A stretch of 8,340 nt of DNA from Bacteroidales bacterium (GCA_030643125.1 DAOWML010000081.1:1-8340), one strand, 5' to 3'. Counted from the stretch's first letter, positions 1 through 5,618 are shown. Numbers and translations: made by a program. The notes: generated from the letters alone by a model not told the origin.

Positions 1-218
1 CCAATCACAAAACCGGCACCGACAAAACCTAACAGGAAACGTGCCAGGGCCAGGCGTTCAAAAGAATCAGCGGTGGCAAACATAAAGCAGGGGAGACTGC
101 CCAGTGCCAACAGGGTTGAGTAAGTGCGTTTGGGACCGAATTTATCCACCAGCATGCCAATAATGATGCGCGCCGGTATGGTTAGAGCGACATTTAAAAT
201 CAGCAGGGTTTTTACCAT
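1..218 (-). CDS. MFS transporter fragment, probably NarK/NRT-type nitrate/nitrite transporter; foreign to the rest of the window
   Basis: Read from an ATG at 218 leftwards this frame stays open to the window edge, giving about 72 residues. It starts MVKTLLILNVALTIPAR and continues with GMLVDKFGPKR, which fits the MFS motif A loop between transmembrane helices 2 and 3, followed by two hydrophobic stretches and a Gly-rich RFLLGFVGAGFVIG. From memory, the LNVALTIPAR and GFVGAGFVIG segments resemble NarK/NRT nitrate/nitrite transporters of Proteobacteria; the substrate is therefore an inference, while MFS membership is well supported. The protein would be an inner-membrane permease. The end of the gene lies outside the window, and the true start is lost at the junction at 193-218, so the ATG may be internal. 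Base composition is clearly richer in G+C (33 of 60 bases in the first line) and codons such as CTG, GCC and CGC differ from the A/T-ending codons of the neighbours. The segment most likely comes from another genome. Confidence 0.75.
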   Translation of the reverse strand, partial: MVKTLLILNVALTIPARIIIGMLVDKFGPKRTYSTLLALGSLPCFMFATADSFERLALARFLLGFVGAGFVI

Positions 219-651
219 TAAACTGAACACTCCAGTCCGATTTACTTTTCTGCATTTTATCTCCTAAACCAGGAGTTTCTTTATGCTCTAGTACAGATAT
301 GTTATGTATTGTACCATCAGGTGAAAATCCTACCATGATTTTAAAATTACCACTAAAACCATTATTTGTAAATGTTCTAACAGCTGTACCAACTAATTCA
401 CCATTTTTCTTTGCCGGAAAAAACTCCAAAGTACCTCCATCAACATCCATTTTATAAACTTCTTTTCCCGGTTCATTATCAAATTCAGGAACAACTTGCA
501 TAATAGCATTATTTTGCTTTGCAAGTTTACTTTCCGCTATAGGCCCTTTGGTTACTTCGTACAAATATCCAAGTGCTGCCGATGATATAAATGTTATTAT
601 AAACAAGGTAAGCACCATGCTTATGAATGTAGATTCTTTCTTACTAGCCAT
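142..651 (-). CDS. rnfG: RnfG, FMN-binding subunit of the Rnf complex; truncated and chimeric at its C-terminus
   Basis: RnfG is a membrane-anchored periplasmic-side subunit that carries covalent FMN in the ferredoxin:NAD oxidoreductase Rnf complex. Visible here are an N-terminal cytoplasmic stub and one transmembrane helix (about residues 8-31), then the FMN-binding-domain fold with VGTAVRTFTNNGFSGNFKIM (about 87-106) and the conserved ETPGLGDKM (125-133). Residues 1-153, ending in NGKNPADFK, look native. The last 16 residues before the stop at 144-142 (from CRSNHTG) are antisense-frame reading of the MFS segment. The family normally continues for some 40 residues, including the S/T-G-A-T-like sequence whose last Thr is esterified to FMN; that motif is missing here, so this product could not be flavinylated as written. 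The ATG at 651 has no clear Shine-Dalgarno sequence, which is ordinary in Bacteroidota. It follows the broken four-helix-bundle gene by 26 bases in the rnf operon. Confidence 0.9.
   Translation of the reverse strand: MASKKESTFISMVLTLFIITFISSAALGYLYEVTKGPIAESKLAKQNNAIMQVVPEFDNEPGKEVYKMDVDGGTLEFFPAKKNGELVGTAVRTFTNNGFSGNFKIMVGFSPDGTIHNISVLEHKETPGLGDKMQKSKSDWSVQFNGKNPADFKCRSNHTGAHHYWHAGG
193..218. other. Chimeric junction between the rnfG and MFS sequences
   Basis: These 26 bases read sensibly in two minus-strand frames. One frame gives GKNPADFK, the expected continuation of RnfG; the other gives MVKTLLIL, which runs directly into the MFS protein. On the right the sequence is A+T-rich Bacteroidota DNA and on the left it is G+C-richer. 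A short stretch shared by two unrelated genes at the exact switch point is what an overlap-based or k-mer-based assembly error, or a PCR/ligation chimera, would leave. A genuine recombination at microhomology cannot be excluded from sequence alone. Confidence 0.8.
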
Positions 652-677
652 ATTATATAATGTTTATTTTTAAATGA

Positions 678-1052
678 CTATTGATTATTGATTTTATTGT
701 TTTCATTTTTCTGTGCTGTTTTTCTTGATGATATAAAAATAGATGTCAACTCTCTTGATTCGTTTATTAATTCATTCATTAGTTCATTTTCACTTAAAAT
801 ATTTTCATCTTTAGCAAATTCCAATCAAAAATTTGATTCATCAGCTTCCTCTATAACAATACTTAATTTTGCAACAAAACTCTTCTTTGACTGAGCTATA
901 CAGGCAGCACGATAATTTGCCGCAACAGATGTTGAACAACGAATTAACTGACCTTGCAAATGATATCCTAATTTATTTTCAGGAAACATCAATGCGATTT
1001 TAATACAATCGTGTGCAAACTTTTTAGTTCTTATCTTTAAATCTCTTTCCAT
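678..1052 (-). pseudogene. Four-helix-bundle protein (S23/IVP family), interrupted by an in-frame TGA
   Basis: The first part, 75 residues, starts MERDLKIRTKKFAHDCIKIA and contains the family hallmarks QLIRCSTSVAANYRAA (about 35-50) and AKLSIVIEEADESNF (61-75). A TGA at 827-825 then stops it. The same frame continues open for 48 more codons to a TAG at 680-678, and that part is also typical: LEFAKDENILSENELMNELI, then ESRELTSIFISSRKTAQK. Together they give about 124 residues, the usual family length of roughly 120. The family normally has a Trp after the EADE(S)xF segment, so TGG to TGA explains the break. These proteins are related to the ones encoded in 23S rRNA intervening sequences and to Avd of diversity-generating retroelements; they form small helical oligomers and most have no known function. 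The gene sits between rnfD and rnfG, where the standard operon has none. A sequencing error at the one base is possible. Confidence 0.85.
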
Positions 1053-1091
1053 TATTAAACGTTAATCATTAAACATTAATCATTAATCATT
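1050..1091 (-). repeat. Six-copy degenerate heptamer tract between rnfD and the four-helix-bundle gene
   Basis: On the minus strand from 1091 the sequence divides exactly into seven-base units: AATGATT, AATGATT, AATGTTT, AATGATT, AACGTTT, AATAATG. The tract contains the last codons and TAA stop of rnfD (1085-1083) at one end, and its last unit supplies the ATG of the four-helix-bundle gene (1052-1050) at the other, so it fills the whole spacer. No function is known to me; it could be a relic of how the inserted gene arrived. Confidence 0.8.
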
Positions 1092-2078
1092 TTTAATCTC
1101 CCCAAATCGTTTCGGTTTAATATACATATTAATTAATGGAACAAATGCATTCATTATAAGAATTGCAAATGAAACACCTTCGGGATATGCTCCAAACACC
1201 CTAATTAGAACAGTAATTACGCCTATTCCAATACCATAAACCCACATTCCTTTTATCGACATTGGAGATGTAACATAATCTGTTGCCATAAAAATAGCAC
1301 CTAACAGTATACCTCCGGTTAATAAATGGAATAAAGGATCTGCATTTGCTTCAGGATTGACCATCCATAATATTCCGGTAAAAATTGCTATTGTTGCAAT
1401 AATTGAAATTGGGATATGCCATGTAATAACTTTTCGAATTAATAAATAAGCAAATCCTAATAATAATGCTACTGCAGCAATCTCGCCCATTGAACCTCCC
1501 ATGTGTCCATAGAACATTTCCATATGACTAGGAATTTTATCCATTATTGCTGAAACAGATTCTCCTGCTCCAATACCTTCTTTCATAACACCAAGCGGAG
1601 TTGCTCCTGTAACAGCATCGGTATAACTATTGCTAAAACCTGTTGGTACTGGCCAGCTTGTCATCTGTACAGGGAAAGATATTAGTAAAAATACTCGTCC
1701 AACTAATGCTGGATTGAATGGATTATTTCCTAATCCGCCGAAAGACATTTTACCAACTCCAATAGCAACTAAACTACCAATAATAATAATCCCAATTGGC
1801 AGGTTTGTAGGCATATTAAATGCAAGTAAAATTCCTGTAACTAAAGCAGAGCCATCGGTAATTGAAGGTTCTTGTTTAAGCATGTATTTTTGAATTAACC
1901 ATTCAAAAGCCAGGCACGAAACTACAGCTGTTAATGTTACAATTATTGCTCCCATTCCAAAGAAATAGATCGATATTGCCAATACAGGCAACATAGCAAT
2001 AACTACATCGAACATCAGCCGTTTTACTGTTGTATCCTCATAAACATGAGGAGATGGTGATATTGTAATTATACTCAT
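1083..2078 (-). CDS. rnfD: RnfD, integral membrane FMN-carrying subunit of the Rnf complex
   Basis: RnfD is the homologue of NqrB: a polytopic inner-membrane protein that carries covalently bound FMN and takes part in ion translocation. The 331-residue product is full length for the family. It shows about nine to ten hydrophobic segments, beginning near residues 21-60. Family signatures are present: PSITDGSALVTGILLAFNMP (71-90), GGLGNNPFNPALVGR (114-128), the flavinylation motif DAVTGATPLG (154-163) with Thr160 as the expected FMN acceptor, and FMATDYVTSPMS (263-274). The short cytoplasmic N-terminus ISPSPHVYEDTTVKR is also typical. The ATG at 2078 has no recognisable Shine-Dalgarno sequence; instead it overlaps the stop of an 18-codon mini-ORF (ATGA overlap), which may couple its translation. 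An unusually long 133-base spacer separates it from rnfC. Confidence 0.95.
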   Translation of the reverse strand: MSIITISPSPHVYEDTTVKRLMFDVVIAMLPVLAISIYFFGMGAIIVTLTAVVSCLAFEWLIQKYMLKQEPSITDGSALVTGILLAFNMPTNLPIGIIIIGSLVAIGVGKMSFGGLGNNPFNPALVGRVFLLISFPVQMTSWPVPTGFSNSYTDAVTGATPLGVMKEGIGAGESVSAIMDKIPSHMEMFYGHMGGSMGEIAAVALLLGFAYLLIRKVITWHIPISIIATIAIFTGILWMVNPEANADPLFHLLTGGILLGAIFMATDYVTSPMSIKGMWVYGIGIGVITVLIRVFGAYPEGVSFAILIMNAFVPLINMYIKPKRFGEIKND

Positions 2079-2131
2079 CTGAAATAAATATTGTGTAATA
2101 TGTTAATAATTTGGCAAATCGGTTTTTTCAT
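2075..2131 (-). other. Possible 18-codon leader ORF overlapping the rnfD start
   Basis: An ATG at 2131 opens a frame reading MKKPICQIINILHNIYFR and ending in a TGA at 2077-2075, which overlaps the rnfD ATG (2078-2076) as ATGA. GGAG directly abuts the ATG, too close to serve as a ribosome site, but another AGGAG lies about 12 bases further upstream. rnfD has no Shine-Dalgarno of its own, so translation of this short frame could deliver ribosomes to rnfD. It may equally be a chance ORF; the peptide resembles nothing I know. Confidence 0.25.
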
Positions 2132-2174
2132 CTCCTTTTGTGTCTCCTATTTACTCGCAATCGCTCGTGAGAAC

Positions 2175-2205
2175 GCTTAGCTAAGCTATTACAGGCATGG
2201 CCTGT
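2175..2205. repeat. Two adjacent perfect palindromes in the rnfC-rnfD spacer
   Basis: GCTTAGCTAAGC (2175-2186) is a perfect 12-base palindrome. Four bases away, ACAGGC-atg-GCCTGT (2191-2205) is a perfect 6-bp stem with a 3-base loop, seven bases beyond the rnfC stop. In the minus-strand transcript neither is followed by a U-run, so a Rho-independent terminator is unlikely. The composition (acaggcatggcctgt and the neighbouring cgcaatcgctcgtgag) is richer in G+C than the rest of the operon. It could be an intercistronic RNA hairpin that sets rnfC and rnfD mRNA levels apart, or a REP/MITE-like repeat. Confidence 0.55.
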
Positions 2206-2211
2206 TCATCA

Positions 2212-3540
2212 CTATTTTCTTGATCTTATAATTTGACTTACTCTGGATTTTCCTAATCTGATGTAATCTAATAATGGTAATCCTGCAGGGCATGTATAAC
2301 TACATGAACCACATTCAATACAATCCATTACACCACCGGTTTCCAATTTATCATTTTTCTCTAACAGAGCTAATTTATTTAAAAGATAAGGTTCTAAGCC
2401 TTGAGGACAAACAGAAACACATTTTGCACAACGTATGCAATCGCTTTCTTTTTTCCTTTTTGATAGGTCGGCAGGCATAATTAATATTCCTGATGTACCT
2501 TTAACCACAGGAATTTCCAGAGAATTAACAGCTTTACCCATCATTGGACCACCATTAATAATTTTCCCCGTATCTTCGGGTAATCCGCCTGCTGCTTCAA
2601 CTAAATCGGTTACAGGAGTACCAATACGAACCATAAAATTGGATGGTTTCGTTACAGATTTCCCGGTTAAAGTAACAACTCTTTCAAATAAAGGCTTGTT
2701 TTTTTGAACCGCTTCATAAACTGCTAATGCAGTGCCTACATTATGTACTACAGCTCCAACATCAAGAGGTAAAGCACCTGAAGGAACTTCGCGATTTATC
2801 AGAGCTTTGATTAATTGTTTTTCGCCACCCTGTGGATACTGAACTTTCAATGCATGAACTTTAATTCCCGGGTAATCTTTAACCAATGTATCTAAATGAG
2901 AAATAGCATCGGGCTTATTATTTTCAATTCCAATTAATGCGCTGTTTACACCTAAGGCTTTCATTAAAATTTGAATACCAACAAGCATTTCTTCAGCCTT
3001 CTCAAGCATTAATCGATGATCTGATGTTAAATATGGTTCGCACTCAACTCCATTAATAATTAATACATCAATCCTTTTACCTGCAGGAACAGAAAGTTTT
3101 ACATGTGATGGAAATGTTGCTCCACCTAATCCAACTATACCTGACTCGTTTATTTTATTGATGATTTCTTTATCAGTTAAACTGATTTCTTTTTTCAAAT
3201 CAGTTGATCTGTCAATACTCTCATTCCATTCATCACCCTCAACATCAATAACAACACATGGACGTTTATAACCTGTTGAATCCATAACATTGTCAACTTT
3301 AACAACAATTCCGGAAACTGAAGAGTGAATGTTTGCAGAAACGAAGCCTGCACTTTCGGCAATTTTATCTCCTACTTTAACCTTGTCGCCTTTATTTACG
3401 ACAGGTTTAGAAGGAGCACCAATATGTTGAGCAATTGGTATGGATACTGTTTTTGGAAGCGGCAAAGTTTCAATGGCATTATTAGCAGAATATTTATCTT
3501 CTGCCGGATGAACGCCGCCTTTTGGAAATGTTTTTAACAC
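2212..3540 (-). CDS. rnfC: RnfC, NADH/FMN- and Fe-S-binding subunit of the Rnf complex
   Basis: RnfC is the peripheral cytoplasmic subunit that exchanges electrons with NAD(H); it is related to NuoF. The 442-residue product is the usual length of short-form RnfC. It has the N-terminal MLKTFPKGGVHPAEDK, a barrel-sandwich (biotinyl-like) region around residues 30-100, the Gly-rich nucleotide/FMN segment GIVGLGGATFPSHVKL (134-149) followed by NGVECEPYLTSDHRLM (163-178), an SLBB-like region near 285-345, and two C-terminal 4Fe-4S motifs: Cys368, 371, 374, 378 and Cys407, 410, 413, 417. The start is GTG at 3540, chosen because a strong AGGAGGG lies six bases upstream and because the protein then begins exactly where family members do. 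It starts one base after the rnfB stop, so translational coupling with rnfB is likely. It lacks the long C-terminal repeat extension seen in some Proteobacteria. Confidence 0.95.
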   Translation of the reverse strand: MLKTFPKGGVHPAEDKYSANNAIETLPLPKTVSIPIAQHIGAPSKPVVNKGDKVKVGDKIAESAGFVSANIHSSVSGIVVKVDNVMDSTGYKRPCVVIDVEGDEWNESIDRSTDLKKEISLTDKEIINKINESGIVGLGGATFPSHVKLSVPAGKRIDVLIINGVECEPYLTSDHRLMLEKAEEMLVGIQILMKALGVNSALIGIENNKPDAISHLDTLVKDYPGIKVHALKVQYPQGGEKQLIKALINREVPSGALPLDVGAVVHNVGTALAVYEAVQKNKPLFERVVTLTGKSVTKPSNFMVRIGTPVTDLVEAAGGLPEDTGKIINGGPMMGKAVNSLEIPVVKGTSGILIMPADLSKRKKESDCIRCAKCVSVCPQGLEPYLLNKLALLEKNDKLETGGVMDCIECGSCSYTCPAGLPLLDYIRLGKSRVSQIIRSRK

Positions 3541-3541
3541 T

Positions 3542-4432
3542 TTATCCCTCCTGATTTATTATATTATTATCGTTTTCTTTCTCGCCTTCCGGTTGGGCAG
3601 GTTTCACCTTTCGAGGTGGGAAATTAATCTCAAGAATTGAGTTTGTAGGACAAACTTCCACACATTTTCTACAAAGTTTACATTTGACCGGATCAATGTA
3701 TGCAAGAAAATTTTCAACGATAATTGCATCGTAAGCACAAACTTTCACACAAGCTTTACATCCAATACAAGCAACATCACAAGCTTTTTTTGCTATTCCG
3801 CCTTTGTCCATATTAACACATGAAACAAATATCTTCCGATCTTTTTTATTCTTTTTTCTCAGTTCGATAATATCGTTAGGGCATGCTTTAACACAAGCTC
3901 CACACGCAGTACAATTATCATCAATTACTACTGGCAGGTCTGTCTCTTTGTCCATGTATATTGCTTCAAAATCACAAACATCAACACAATCGCCTAATCC
4001 ATGGCAACCATACTGACAAGCTGTTTCGCCTGAGTATAAGGCAGAAACAATAACACATGTTGATGCTCCATCATAAGAATTTTCTCTTTTACGATGTTCC
4101 GGTGAGCCCGAACACCGAATAACTGCAACTAATGGATCTTTAGCTTCAACAGCTTTACCAAGAATTTCGGCAACTTTAGACATAGTATCATTCCCACCTA
4201 CCGGGCAATACAAATCTGAAATATCATCAGACTTTACCAATGCTTCGGCAAATCCCCGGCAACCCGGGTAACCACAACCTCCACAATTTGCTGCAGGTAA
4301 ATTTTCTTCTACCTGATCGATACGCGGATCCTCAAATACTTTAAACTTCTGAGCTGCAAAATACAAGATTATTGCAGCTATCGCCCCAATAGCACTAAGA
4401 GAAATAATAGTAAACAAAATTATTGAACTCAT
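3542..4432 (-). CDS. rnfB: RnfB, multi-cluster ferredoxin-oxidising subunit of the Rnf complex
   Basis: RnfB receives electrons from reduced ferredoxin at the cytoplasmic face and passes them into the membrane complex. The 296-residue protein begins with one transmembrane anchor (about residues 4-28). Next is the Fe-S motif CGGCGYPGC with a distant Cys (Cys50, 53, 58, 76), then a Cys-rich region: Cys107, 126, 139, 143, 149, 153; the ferredoxin motif CTACGACVKACP (Cys174, 177, 180, 184); Cys205, 218, 222, 225, 228, 232; and a final CKLCRKCVEVCP (Cys251, 254, 257, 261). That makes 24 cysteines in all, enough for six 4Fe-4S clusters, as in the long RnfB form of clostridia and Bacteroidota. The tail after residue 272 is Lys/Pro/Glu-rich and probably disordered. 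It lies 119 bases after the rseC-like gene, with a heptamer-repeat tract in the spacer, and runs directly into rnfC. Confidence 0.96.
   Translation of the reverse strand: MSSIILFTIISLSAIGAIAAIILYFAAQKFKVFEDPRIDQVEENLPAANCGGCGYPGCRGFAEALVKSDDISDLYCPVGGNDTMSKVAEILGKAVEAKDPLVAVIRCSGSPEHRKRENSYDGASTCVIVSALYSGETACQYGCHGLGDCVDVCDFEAIYMDKETDLPVVIDDNCTACGACVKACPNDIIELRKKNKKDRKIFVSCVNMDKGGIAKKACDVACIGCKACVKVCAYDAIIVENFLAYIDPVKCKLCRKCVEVCPTNSILEINFPPRKVKPAQPEGEKENDNNIINQEG
3546..3552 (-). promoter_or_regulatory. Strong ribosome binding site that fixes the GTG start of rnfC
   Basis: AGGAGGG on the minus strand lies inside the last codons of rnfB, with the rnfB TAA and one spacer base before the GTG of rnfC. 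It is the only textbook Shine-Dalgarno sequence I see in this window, where leaders are otherwise A-rich, and it supports a non-ATG start for rnfC. Confidence 0.8.
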
Positions 4433-4439
4433 TTTTTTT

Positions 4440-4490
4440 AATAGATTATTAGATATTTAGATATTAGTATTTAGGTATAAGGCACAAGGT
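4440..4490. repeat. Degenerate heptamer tract in the rnfB leader
   Basis: On the plus strand an AG dinucleotide recurs at 4443, 4451, 4459, 4466, 4473, 4480 and 4487, that is two 8-base steps and then four 7-base steps. The units include TATTTAG, ATATTAG, TATTTAG, GTATAAG and GCACAAG. The tract ends just before the ATG of rnfB (4432). It has the same 7-bp period as the tract after rnfD but an unrelated unit sequence. Function unknown. Confidence 0.65.
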
Positions 4491-4551
4491 TTTAAATAAA
4501 AAACACTTGCACTATTTATTAAAAATTTACTCATTACCTGATATTCAATAC

Positions 4552-4971
4552 TCATATCTTATTTATTGTAAATGTAAATTTCTTTCTAATCTTATTCCTT
4601 AAAACATACAAGATAAGATAATAAGGAACAAGAACAGACAAAGCCCCAATTCCTGATATTGCCTCGTTATTTGTAATAGCAGTAAGAATTATCAGAATAA
4701 GCAGAATCAAAATAAATGGTAAAACATACCCTAAAAACAAAGCTCTGAATCCAAGTGATTGTTTTAAAGTTACATTAACTTCTTCACCTAACTTATACTG
4801 ATTTGTAAAATCGAACACATCAACACTTTTCTCCTGCATATCGGCAGCAGAACAAACACCTTTAGCAAGGCATGAAGCACAACCTGACATGGCTAAAAAG
4901 CTAACATTGATCTTATTACCATCAATAGAATCAACACGCCCTTTATGTTCGATTGATTTATAATTTGACAT
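4552..4971 (-). CDS. rseC: RseC/MucC-like SoxR-reducing-system membrane protein
   Basis: The 139-residue product has a short soluble N-terminus with a Cys motif, CASCLAKGVC (Cys31, Cys34, Cys40), preceded by a small beta-rich stretch (HKGRVDSIDGNKINVSFLAM). Two transmembrane helices follow (about residues 74-99 and 105-127) and then a basic C-terminus (RNKIRKK). This layout is that of the RseC/MucC family. In Enterobacteria, RseC works with the Rnf-type Rsx complex to reduce and switch off the redox sensor SoxR and also affects sigma-E; in Bacteroidota a family member usually sits just ahead of rnfB, as here, so a role in assembly or redox servicing of Rnf is the sensible inference. I do not see a SoxR gene here, and the regulatory role may not carry over. 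It ends in TGA at 4554-4552; it is probably the first gene of the operon, with a candidate promoter at 5009-5002. Confidence 0.85.
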   Translation of the reverse strand: MSNYKSIEHKGRVDSIDGNKINVSFLAMSGCASCLAKGVCSAADMQEKSVDVFDFTNQYKLGEEVNVTLKQSLGFRALFLGYVLPFILILLILIILTAITNNEAISGIGALSVLVPYYLILYVLRNKIRKKFTFTINKI

Positions 4972-5001
4972 TCGAATTATTCAAAATTTTGAAATCGGAT
5001 A

Positions 5002-5009
5002 CAAAAATA
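5002..5009 (-). promoter_or_regulatory. Candidate Bacteroidota -7 promoter element for the rseC-rnf operon
   Basis: On the minus strand TATTTTTG fits the Bacteroidota sigma-ABfrA -7 consensus TAnnTTTG. It would start transcription near 4996, about 25 bases ahead of the rseC-like ATG. I could not find a convincing -33 TTG/TTTG at the usual distance, and the region is very A+T-rich, so a chance match is possible. Confidence 0.4.
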
Positions 5010-5169
5010 ATCCTATTTGAAAATTTTAAATTGCTTTTTGTCATATTTTGCAAAGATTACACTTATTTATTTTAATTTTAAATAAGGTATAAAATAAAAT
5101 TTCAATTTTTTCTTTAAGATACAAGCTAAAATTAATTGCTTCCATAATTTAATAATACTTATTATCCAC

Positions 5170-5177
5170 TATATTTG
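5170..5177 (+). promoter_or_regulatory. Candidate Bacteroidota -7 promoter element for the lipoprotein gene
   Basis: TATATTTG matches TAnnTTTG and lies 23 bases before the ATG at 5201, so transcription would begin near 5184. The best upstream TTG (5136-5138) is about 31 bases away, too far for a normal -33 element, so support rests on the -7 match and the position. Confidence 0.45.
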
Positions 5178-5200
5178 TAAAAAATAAAACCAAACTTATT

Positions 5201-5572
5201 ATGAAAAAGACATTTATTTTATCATTCTTCATTAGTTTAAGCTTACTATTTTCGAATTGTGATAAACCTGATGCCTTTGACCAGGAAGCAAAACTAAAGA
5301 TTGAAAACACAAGCACATCAAATTATATTACTGGAGTTTATTTTAGTACTGTTGGTTATGGTTCGAATAGAATTTCAACGAATATTGGTCCCGGCGAAAG
5401 TAAAACATTTACTATAAGTGCTAACTTAACCGATGATAATGTTTATGATATAAAAGTTACATCAGACAATGCTAATTTAGGTGATTATACTAGAGATCAT
5501 TATGAATTCCATTGGAATATTGTTTGTGTAGTTGAACTTACTGATACTGAATGGTATGATGATTTTTGGTAA
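5201..5572 (+). CDS. Small predicted lipoprotein of unknown function
   Basis: The 123-residue product starts with a lipoprotein signal peptide: MKK, a hydrophobic stretch (FILSFFISLSLLF) and a lipobox ending LFSNC, with Cys20 the predicted lipidated residue. The mature part is acidic, Ser/Thr/Asn-rich and lacks obvious repeats. It includes LKIENTSTSNYITGVYFSTV (about 32-51), then NIGPGESKTFTI (61-72), a pattern typical of a small beta-sandwich, and ends with an aromatic/acidic tail, DTEWYDDFW. I do not recognise a family. The ATG is preceded by an A-rich leader without Shine-Dalgarno, as usual in Bacteroidota. It is a single-gene unit, divergent from the rseC-rnf operon and convergent with the DUF3108 gene. 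Codon use matches its neighbours, so it looks native, probably attached to the inner or outer membrane. Confidence 0.75.
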   Translation: MKKTFILSFFISLSLLFSNCDKPDAFDQEAKLKIENTSTSNYITGVYFSTVGYGSNRISTNIGPGESKTFTISANLTDDNVYDIKVTSDNANLGDYTRDHYEFHWNIVCVVELTDTEWYDDFW

Positions 5573-5590
5573 TATTTTCATTAATGAAAT

Positions 5591-5617
5591 AAAACTCTGT
5601 AAATTTTACAGACTTTT
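5591..5617. terminator. Bidirectional Rho-independent terminator between convergent genes
   Basis: TCTGTAAA (5596-5603) and TTTACAGA (5605-5612) are perfect inverted copies, giving a compact hairpin. On the plus strand it is followed by CTTTTATT and on the minus strand by GTTTTATTTC, so it can stop transcripts from both the lipoprotein gene and the DUF3108 gene, whose ends flank it. A second perfect palindrome, TTTCATTAATGAAA (5576-5589), lies just beside it. The stem is A+T-rich, so efficiency is uncertain. Confidence 0.65.
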
Positions 5618-5618
5618 A

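Larger units (their letters stand above)
4972..5200. other. Divergent intergenic region between the rseC-rnf operon and the lipoprotein gene
   Basis: This 229-base, very A+T-rich stretch separates two divergently transcribed genes and holds one candidate -7 element for each (5009-5002 leftwards, 5177-5170 rightwards). I see no extra gene, no convincing operator dyad and no RNA element in it. Confidence 0.7.

Noticed and set aside
193..651. A genuine RnfG variant with a novel short C-terminus
   Set aside because: The extra 16 residues are the out-of-frame reading of a transporter gene that is coherent in another frame, and base composition changes at the same place.
825..827. TGA recoded as Trp or selenocysteine in the four-helix-bundle gene
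   Set aside because: TGA serves as the stop of the rseC-like gene, although its frame would stop again only five codons later. Nothing here suggests an altered code in a Bacteroidota genome, and no SECIS-like hairpin or Cys-aligned position is evident; a point mutation or sequencing error is simpler.
688..894. Plus-strand coding frame antisense to the four-helix-bundle gene
   Set aside because: Low-complexity Phe/Ser-rich reading of the opposite strand of a recognisable family protein; no ribosome site or family match. Similar antisense frames over rnfC, rnfB, rnfD, the DUF3108 gene and recG were discarded for the same reason.
1050..1091. CRISPR-like array
   Set aside because: Units are 7 bases with no spacers; no Cas gene is present in the window.
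2175..2205. Terminator after rnfC
   Set aside because: The hairpins are not followed by U-rich sequence on the minus strand, and the operon plainly continues with rnfD.
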